Assembly (NCBI RefSeq): GCF_020216685.1
Contig: NZ_JAIWNS010000170.1
Coordinates: forward strand, 1 to 11,434
From: Methanospirillum hungatei
GTDB lineage: Archaea; Halobacteriota; Methanomicrobia; Methanomicrobiales; Methanospirillaceae
Direction: 5' to 3'
Length of the DNA stretch: 11,434 bases
Shown here: positions 5,913-11,434 of the stretch, piece after piece
Numbering within the stretch: the first letter of the stretch is position 1
Layout: every line of letters begins with the position of its first letter
Translations under genes and position numbers: made by a program
Notes under the pieces: generated by a model
Seen by the model: only the letters and a program-made list of their open reading frames with translations
The model's database searches: none
What the model was told of the DNA's origin: nothing

Positions 5913-7733
5913 ATGCAGGATGAAAATAAGGACCTGATACTCCTCCTTTTGATTACCGCCGGAATTGCTATCTGTGGATTCTTTCTCTTCTCCTTTGCCC
6001 AGGCGATATTTATTCCAGACCTGAAGGTTACTTCATATGATGCCTCCTTCTCATGGGATGGGACGTTACAGGAATCATATCTCTATAATGTTCATGTATC
6101 TGATCAGTATAGAAGCCTGAACCGGAAATTTGAAAGTCCGGTGTATAGCACGATTCGTTCAGGCTCATATATCCGGTTTATATCAGTAGCCCCTCCCTCG
6201 GGAACCATCGGGTATGTGAAAGAAGCTGATGGAACTGTAACCCTTACCGGTGAAAATACAAGAGCCCGTTCAATCATTACTGACCGGGCCGGAAGAAATG
6301 AAGCCGGGGCATTTAATCCTGGTTATTTCCGTTCAGGGACGTACCCGATATCGTATACCTGGGATATTGTACCTCCGGTAGAACGGGGGACGGATGGAGA
6401 CCATCTGAATATTGACCTGGCAACATCTCATATTCCTTATGATTCGGTCAGGATTCAGATCCCGGCATCCGGTGTGACCAAACTCTATCCTCATCCGGCA
6501 GACTTTACGGTTACCAGATCTGGTGATTCATATATCCTGACCGGTTCAGTAGCTGAAGATCTTCCCCTCGGGTTTGAAGTGTTGATAGATCCTTTCGTCA
6601 CCGCATCACTGAACGGGCAGGTCAGACCTCTATCCGGTTCAGTCAGGGAACGGACAGAGCAGGCCAATCCCTGGTATCTCTCAGTAGTAAATCCCCTGTA
6701 CCGGCTGATATCCGCACTTTCCAGTCTGCTGCTCTTTGGTATTCCTGTCCTTTTGCTTGGTATCTGGTACAGATATGGCCGGGAGAAATCCTATACCATC
6801 CCCGAACACCTGAGTTTTGTTCCTGATCCGTCAATAAAACCCTGGCTTGTCTCCCTTGTCTTCTCAGGAGATCCTGGGAAATTTCCAGAAGAAGGGCTCC
6901 ATGCGACTTTGATTGATCTCCATCGGAGAGGTATCATCTCTATAGAGCAGCGATCAGAGAAGGGTTTTTCAATCCGGGTATTAAAGAACGAGACCGGTGA
7001 TAGATACGAAGACCAGGTGATCAGGACAGTATCTCTGCTTTCAGATGACGGGACTCTTACAGATGAGACGTTTACCCGGATGGCCTCTGATGCCAATGCG
7101 AATGAATCAATGAGGAGCCAACTGGTTGAGTTTCAGAAATCTTTCCGGGACCTCCCATCCGGAATCGTTGATCAGATGGTCTCTGCCTACATCAGGAATG
7201 GTCATACCCATCTTATCCCCCTTCTTATCCTGGCAATAGGGCTATTCTTTGTATCCTTGGTGCTGATCATCATCGGTCCGGGTGATCGTCTTATCCTTGG
7301 TCAGGCAGTATACAACAGTTCATTAAGCATTCTCCAGATGATTATCGCTCTGGTGTTCCCGGTATCCCTCTTTGGAACATGGAAGGGGGATTATTACCGG
7401 GACCGGTTACAATGGGAGTCGTTCCGGGGATTTCTTTCAGACTCGGTCATGATCCAGCGTAACTCCCCGGAGGATATATCCATCTGGGGAGACTGGATGG
7501 TATATGGGACCGCTCTTGGTGTGGGTGATCAGGTATCAAAGACGCTGAAATCACTGAAGATTCGTGTTCCTGATCTCCCATCCGGCGGCTGGTTTGCTCC
7601 GGCCCTTATCCATACCGGTTTTTCACCGATGCTTGCCTATTCACCACCTTCATCTGGTTCTGGCGGATCCTTTGGAGGAGGAGGTTTTGGCGGGGGCGGA
7701 GGATTCGGTGGTGGAGGTGCCGGTGGGTGGTAA
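5913..7733 (+). CDS. DUF2207-type membrane protein with glycine-rich C-terminus
   Basis: Membrane protein of 606 residues. Helix 1 at about 8-30 is followed by an extracytoplasmic beta-rich domain (about 35-255; opening LKVTSYDASFSWDGTLQES, with RSGTYPISYTWDIVPP at 140-155). Helix 2 lies at 264-285, then a cytoplasmic part with a winged-helix-like stretch (EEGLHATLIDLHRRGIISIE, 326-345), a closely spaced helix pair (434-455 and 470-490), the segment WESFRGFLSD ... YGTALGVGDQVSKTLK (501-545), and a tail from about 581 made almost only of Gly with Phe and a final Trp. This order and the Gly-rich end are typical of DUF2207 predicted membrane proteins; no biochemical role is established. I chose the ATG at 5913, with GAGG at 5903-5906 six bases upstream, over an in-frame TTG at 5868, which would add 15 residues before the helix. 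Probably a membrane component of the MoxR-VWA module, by linkage. Confidence 0.82.
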   Translation: MQDENKDLILLLLITAGIAICGFFLFSFAQAIFIPDLKVTSYDASFSWDGTLQESYLYNVHVSDQYRSLNRKFESPVYSTIRSGSYIRFISVAPPSGTIGYVKEADGTVTLTGENTRARSIITDRAGRNEAGAFNPGYFRSGTYPISYTWDIVPPVERGTDGDHLNIDLATSHIPYDSVRIQIPASGVTKLYPHPADFTVTRSGDSYILTGSVAEDLPLGFEVLIDPFVTASLNGQVRPLSGSVRERTEQANPWYLSVVNPLYRLISALSSLLLFGIPVLLLGIWYRYGREKSYTIPEHLSFVPDPSIKPWLVSLVFSGDPGKFPEEGLHATLIDLHRRGIISIEQRSEKGFSIRVLKNETGDRYEDQVIRTVSLLSDDGTLTDETFTRMASDANANESMRSQLVEFQKSFRDLPSGIVDQMVSAYIRNGHTHLIPLLILAIGLFFVSLVLIIIGPGDRLILGQAVYNSSLSILQMIIALVFPVSLFGTWKGDYYRDRLQWESFRGFLSDSVMIQRNSPEDISIWGDWMVYGTALGVGDQVSKTLKSLKIRVPDLPSGGWFAPALIHTGFSPMLAYSPPSSGSGGSFGGGGFGGGGGFGGGGAGGW

Positions 7734-7763
7734 TGTAAGAAACACCTATCTTCCGGTGCGGCC

Positions 7764-7772
7764 AATAATATA
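7764..7772 (+). promoter_or_regulatory. Possible weak TATA element before ileS
   Basis: AATAATATA sits in the 60-bp gap between the DUF2207 stop and the ileS start, the only AT-rich TATA-like word there. A start 25-28 bases downstream would fall at or next to the GTG codon, which does not fit well with the clear ribosome binding site GAGG at 7783-7786. ileS may simply be read through from the operon. Confidence 0.25.
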
Positions 7773-7793
7773 CGGAATTTTTGAGGAAATATT

Positions 7794-10700
7794 GTGCAAG
7801 AGGTTACCAGCAGTTTTACACCCAGGGATATAGAAGCCTCTGTTCAGAAATTCTGGACACAGGAGGGTATATATGCCAGGGTACAGGAGCAGAACCGGGA
7901 TGGCAAAACATGGTTTTTCGTAGATGGACCGCCATATACCACCGGTCACATTCATCTTGGAACAGCATGGAATAAGATCCTCAAAGACAGCATTCTCCGG
8001 TATAAGCGGATGCATGGACTTCATGTCATCGATCGTGCCGGGTATGACATGCACGGCCTTCCTATCGAAGTCAGGGTCGAACATGAACTAGGCTTTGAAA
8101 ATAAGAAAGATATAGAGGCCTACGGTATCGGCGCATTTATCGAGCGGTGCAAGCAGTTCGCCCTCAGCCATAAAGACATCATGTCAGAGCAGTTTAAGGC
8201 TCTTGGCGTCTGGATGAACTTTGATGATCCCTATCAGACCGTCATGCCCGAATATATTGAAGCGGCATGGTGGACTTTGAAACAGGCAGATGAGAAGGGT
8301 CTTTTAGATCGTGGTCACCGGGTCGTCAACTGGTGTCCCCGGTGTGAGACCGCCATCGCTGATTCTGAAGTGGAATACTGGGATGAACAGGATCCGTCAA
8401 TATTTGTAAAGTTCCCAATCCAAGGTCTTTTGAATGAATATCTGGTCATCTGGACCACGACCCCATGGACCCTTCCGGCGAATGTCGCCGTTGCCGTTGA
8501 TAAAGATTTCATATATGCCCGTGTTGAGGCAGTAAAAGAAGGGAAAAAGGAGATTCTCTGGATTGCAAAGGATCTTGTCGAACCGGTATTAAAACGGGGA
8601 AAATATCAGGATTATTCAATCCTCTTAGAAAAGACCGGAGAGGAACTCGCAGGAACAACCTATGACTCTCCCCTTGCTCATCTCATCCCACGGCAGAAAG
8701 AGATAGTGCATAAGGTGGTTACCGCCGGATTTGTTGAGATGGACAATACCGGAATGGTTCACATCGCCCCCGGACATGGATGGGACGATTATCTCCTTGG
8801 TGTGGAGAAAGGTCTTGATGTGTTCTGTCCGGTTGACGGTGCTGGTTACTATACCGAGGAAGGCGGGATTTATGCCGGTCAGTTTGTCCGTGATGCAAAT
8901 GAAAAGATCCTTGACGATCTTGGGCATCATCTGCTCGGAAGGCAGAAGATAACTCACCGGTATGGTCATTGCTGGCGGTGTAAGACCCCTATCATCTACC
9001 GGGCGACTGAGCAGTGGTTTATCTCGGTCCCAAAGATGAAAGAGAAGATGCTTGCAGAGATCAAGGCGACCTCATGGTATCCGGACTGGGCAGGGAGTGC
9101 CAGGTTTTATGATTTTGTTTCCGATGCTCGTGACTGGTGTATCTCACGGCAGCGGTACTGGGGTATTCCGATTCCGGTCTGGCAGTGCTCTTCATGTTCG
9201 GCTCACCGGGTTTTTGGGACTGTTGCAGAACTGAATGCAGCAGCAGGGAGCAATCTTACTGATCCGCACCGGCCGTACGTCGATGAGATAACCGTGCCCT
9301 GTTCCTGTGGCGGGACTATGAAACGGGTAGAGGATATCTTTGATGTCTGGTTTGACTCTGCAATGGCATCCTGGGCGACTCTTGGTTTTCCCAGGAGTGA
9401 TGCATTATTCCATGAGATGTGGCCTGCAGATTTCATCACTGAAGGACAGGACCAGACCAGAGGATGGTTTTACTCGCAACTTGGGGCCTCAACGATTGCT
9501 TTTAACCGCTCGCCCTATAAGAGCGTCCTGATGCATGGGTTTGCTCTCGATGCTGATGGCCGGAAGATGAGTAAGAGTCTTGGAAATGTGGTCACCCCTG
9601 AAGAAGTGGTTCAGAAGTTTGGTGTTGATGTTCTCCGTCTTTATATTCTTTCATCCAATGCACCATGGGAAGATCTGAAATTTAACTGGGACGGGGTTTC
9701 AACCGTGAACCGGACGATGAATATCCTGTGGAATGTGTACCGGTTCCCGCTTCCCTACATGATCCTTGACGGGTTTTCCCCTGCCCAGACATCAGACGGG
9801 ACATATGATGATGAGTACATCGTTCGTTCCTACCGGGAGATGCCGGAGATTGACCGGTGGATCATCTCACGAATCAATTCTATTGCAAAACAGATATCCG
9901 CAGATATGGAAGAATACCATCTGCACCGGGTCACCCGGCTGTTGATGAACTTCATCCTGGAAGATCTCTCCCGGTGGTACGTCCAGATCGTCCGGCCCCG
10001 GATGTGGCTTGAGGAAGACTCTCCAGATAAGAAGTTTGCATATGAGACGATTGCATACTGTCTCCGCACCCTCTGCAGACTTCTTGCCCCGTTTACCCCT
10101 CATATCACCGAAGCAATGTATGGAAATCTCCGGCTGCCTGAAGATCCGGTATCAGTTCACATGCTGAAATGGCCTGCAGGAGATATCAGGCTCATTGACG
10201 AGAACCTTGAGCGTCGGATGGATGTTGTCCGGAAATTTGACGAAGCAGTTGCAAATGCACGGCAGGCAGGGAAGAGAAAACTTCGATGGCCGGTTCAGAA
10301 TGTCATTGTCGTGACGTCAAGTGAATCGGTCATCGAAGCTTTCAGGTCAATGGAAGATCTGGCAAAGGATCGTGCCAATACCCGGAATATTGAGGTTATC
10401 AAGGGAAGCTGGGACCGTATGCGATTCAATGCAGAGCCGGTCATGAAGAAGATAGGGCCATCATTTGGGAAGAAAGGACCGGTGGTAAAGGGTCTTATTG
10501 AGGCTGCAGACGGCTCAGCCCTTCGAAAGCAGCTTAAGGAGTCCGGATCGGTTACGCTCAGTGATGGATCTGAGGAGTTTGTCCTGACCGCTGAACATAT
10601 GACGTTTAGTCAGCATCTTCCTGAAGGAATCTTTGGTGCAGAGATGACTGATGCGTCGGTCTATGTGGATACGAAACTTACAGAGGATCTGGAAGCTGAA

Positions 10701-10982
10701 GGATATAGTCGTGAGATCATCAGAAGGCTTCAGGAGATGAGAAAACAGCTTGATCTGAATGTCGATGATAATATCCTGATTGATGCGGTTATTGAGGATG
10801 AGCATCTGCGGAAATTGCTTTCAGCATCATGGCAGGATCTTATTAAACAGGAGGTTCGGGGAAAAACACTCAAGGTTCATGCATCTGTTAGTGGCAGGGA
10901 TGGATCAGTACTATTCCAGCTGGACCGGGACTGGGATATTGAAGGAGTAAAGGTTACGCTCGGGATATCTCTTTGTAGCTAA
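7794..10982 (+). CDS. ileS: Isoleucyl-tRNA synthetase (class I, archaeal/eukaryotic type)
   Basis: Charges tRNA-Ile with isoleucine in the cytoplasm, with editing of misactivated valine. At 1062 residues it is full length. Visible motifs: the HIGH signature GHIHLG (51-56), preceded by FFVDGPPYTT; the CP1 editing domain at about 185-400, with TTTPWTLPAN (221-230) and HIAPGHGWDDY (323-333); DWCISRQRYWGIPIPVW (447-463); ITEGQDQTRGWFYSQL (548-563); and KMSKSLGN (591-598). Anticodon-binding helices and the C-terminal domain follow (KRKLRWPVQN at 827-836). Zinc-type cysteine pairs occur at C181/C184, C393/C396, C465/C468 and C503/C505. The start is a GTG, supported by GAGG at 7783-7786 seven bases upstream. 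It follows the DUF2207 gene after 60 bp on the same strand, so it may share its transcript. All catalytic motifs are intact. Confidence 0.98.
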   Translation: MQEVTSSFTPRDIEASVQKFWTQEGIYARVQEQNRDGKTWFFVDGPPYTTGHIHLGTAWNKILKDSILRYKRMHGLHVIDRAGYDMHGLPIEVRVEHELGFENKKDIEAYGIGAFIERCKQFALSHKDIMSEQFKALGVWMNFDDPYQTVMPEYIEAAWWTLKQADEKGLLDRGHRVVNWCPRCETAIADSEVEYWDEQDPSIFVKFPIQGLLNEYLVIWTTTPWTLPANVAVAVDKDFIYARVEAVKEGKKEILWIAKDLVEPVLKRGKYQDYSILLEKTGEELAGTTYDSPLAHLIPRQKEIVHKVVTAGFVEMDNTGMVHIAPGHGWDDYLLGVEKGLDVFCPVDGAGYYTEEGGIYAGQFVRDANEKILDDLGHHLLGRQKITHRYGHCWRCKTPIIYRATEQWFISVPKMKEKMLAEIKATSWYPDWAGSARFYDFVSDARDWCISRQRYWGIPIPVWQCSSCSAHRVFGTVAELNAAAGSNLTDPHRPYVDEITVPCSCGGTMKRVEDIFDVWFDSAMASWATLGFPRSDALFHEMWPADFITEGQDQTRGWFYSQLGASTIAFNRSPYKSVLMHGFALDADGRKMSKSLGNVVTPEEVVQKFGVDVLRLYILSSNAPWEDLKFNWDGVSTVNRTMNILWNVYRFPLPYMILDGFSPAQTSDGTYDDEYIVRSYREMPEIDRWIISRINSIAKQISADMEEYHLHRVTRLLMNFILEDLSRWYVQIVRPRMWLEEDSPDKKFAYETIAYCLRTLCRLLAPFTPHITEAMYGNLRLPEDPVSVHMLKWPAGDIRLIDENLERRMDVVRKFDEAVANARQAGKRKLRWPVQNVIVVTSSESVIEAFRSMEDLAKDRANTRNIEVIKGSWDRMRFNAEPVMKKIGPSFGKKGPVVKGLIEAADGSALRKQLKESGSVTLSDGSEEFVLTAEHMTFSQHLPEGIFGAEMTDASVYVDTKLTEDLEAEGYSREIIRRLQEMRKQLDLNVDDNILIDAVIEDEHLRKLLSASWQDLIKQEVRGKTLKVHASVSGRDGSVLFQLDRDWDIEGVKVTLGISLCS

Positions 10983-11009
10983 AAAATAATCCTAAAATTT
11001 TTTATTTCT
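10983..11009 (+). terminator. T-rich archaeal-type terminator after ileS
   Basis: Immediately after the ileS stop the plus strand is almost pure A/T, with a six-T run at 10998-11003 followed by ATTTCTTT reaching into 11011. Oligo-T stretches without a stable hairpin are the normal intrinsic termination signal in archaea. The gap also separates ileS from the convergent vapC remnant, whose stop begins at 11012. Confidence 0.5.
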
Positions 11010-11402
11010 TTAATAAAATAATATTTCAATTCCCGGACAGGAGAGAAAATGAGAATCACGGGTAATTATTTTCCCATCAAATCCAAGCGAATTTGCTGCC
11101 AATAATTCATCAAGAGCACCTATTCGTGAACCTTTCTTTTGCATGGCATGTATTAGAATTTCATGAATATCTGCTAAATCGCTGGTAACCGATTTTATCT
11201 CAATATTCTCTTTAATACTCTCTATCTCATGGATCTTTTCTTTTGGATGAGATGTTCGATATGCTCCAGCGGTCAATTCAAAAATTGAAATAACAGAAAT
11301 ATATTGATATCACCAGATTGATCAAGGTTTTTTTTGTATTTCAAGTGATTTTTCATCTTTTCGAATGAGACCGACCAGATGTGATGTATCCAAAAGGTGC
11401 AT
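11010..11402 (-). pseudogene. vapC: Frameshifted VapC-type PIN-domain toxin gene
   Basis: Remnant of a PIN-domain ribonuclease toxin (VapC family, which cleaves RNA and is held in check by a VapB-type antitoxin). The N-terminus, from the ATG at 11402-11400, reads MHLLDTSHLVGLIRKDEKSL, the usual PIN start with the first acidic residue. The C-terminal part reads ISIFELTAGAYRTSHPKEK ... GALDELLAANSLGFDGKI then ITRDSHFLSCPGIEILFY, with the other acidic positions. Between them the frame is broken by two TGA codons (11324-11322 and 11312-11310). Removing one base from an eight-A run (minus strand; 11328-11335) and two from a TTT (11297-11299) restores a seamless 129-residue protein with EIQKNLDQSGDINISVIS in the middle, a normal VapC length. 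All four acidic PIN positions remain, so decay looks recent. The AT-rich composition contrasts with ileS and suggests acquisition. An open stretch from an internal start (11010-11276) is only its C-terminal part. Confidence 0.8.
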
Positions 11403-11434
11403 TAAATACCGATCTCTTTTGGATTTTTGGCAGC
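11402..11434 (-). CDS. C-terminal end of a probable antitoxin gene upstream of vapC
   Basis: The minus strand from the window edge reads AAKNPKEIGI then TAA, and that TAA shares a base with the vapC ATG (TAATG at 11404-11400). A one-base stop/start overlap is the standard arrangement of an antitoxin gene directly upstream of vapC. Only ten codons are visible, so the family cannot be named, and the frame could be chance. Confidence 0.4.
   Translation of the reverse strand, partial: AAKNPKEIGI

Noticed and set aside
5546..5923. 125-codon plus-strand open frame spanning the batD end and the following gap
   Set aside because: Overlaps the batD-position gene out of frame, has no family pattern and no start signal; the Cys-rich frame at 5692-5871 is far more convincing.
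11310..11324. In-frame TGA codons in vapC read as selenocysteine or suppressed stops
   Set aside because: The reading between them (KP, stop, SIW, stop, YQY) does not match the PIN pattern, whereas the shifted frame gives a perfect fit, so indels explain them better.
1..11434. tRNA, rRNA, CRISPR array, insertion sequence or att site
   Set aside because: Read for repeats with regular spacing, cloverleaf arms and transposase motifs; none seen. All space except short gaps is explained by the genes listed.

Overview
The window looks like chromosome of a mesophilic methanogenic archaeon, most probably Methanomicrobiales and possibly Methanospirillum. This is inferred from an archaeal/eukaryote-type isoleucyl-tRNA synthetase, TATA-like elements instead of bacterial -35/-10 boxes, GGAGG/GAGGTG ribosome binding sites, moderate GC content and the family set (PsiE-like, MoxR, DUF58, DUF2207, VapC). 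No database search was possible, so the genus is a guess.

Layout. On the minus strand at the left are an Hsp20 small heat-shock protein that runs off the left edge and, upstream of it, a four-helix PsiE-like membrane protein. A 144-bp divergent region (1057-1200) separates them from a long plus-strand gene chain: a MoxR AAA+ ATPase, a DUF58 protein, a BatA-like von Willebrand A (VWA) protein, a BatD-position membrane protein with a Gln/Met/Ser-rich linker, a 59-residue cysteine-rich protein that is easily missed, a DUF2207 membrane protein and ileS. DUF58/batA and batA/batD overlap by ATGA, so the core of the chain is almost certainly one transcript. After ileS comes a T-rich terminator-like stretch, then an AT-rich minus-strand tail with a broken VapC PIN toxin gene and the last codons of a probable antitoxin gene.

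How the genes fit together. MoxR, DUF58 and BatA form the classic MoxR-VWA module, thought to act as a chaperone or metal-insertion/remodelling machine at the membrane. Here it carries three less typical partners (BatD-position protein, mini zinc-finger-like protein, DUF2207 protein) and lies back to back with a small heat-shock protein. Together they suggest an envelope or protein-quality-control locus. The client is unknown. ileS is a housekeeping gene at the end of the chain, perhaps with its own promoter.

Best leads: the unannotated 59-aa Cys-rich ORF inside the Bat-like operon; a duplicated domain plus Q/M-rich linker in the BatD-position protein; a candidate hsp20 promoter inside the end of psiE; a 21-bp-spaced repeat in the divergent promoter; and a vapC pseudogene whose two indels add up to exactly three bases.
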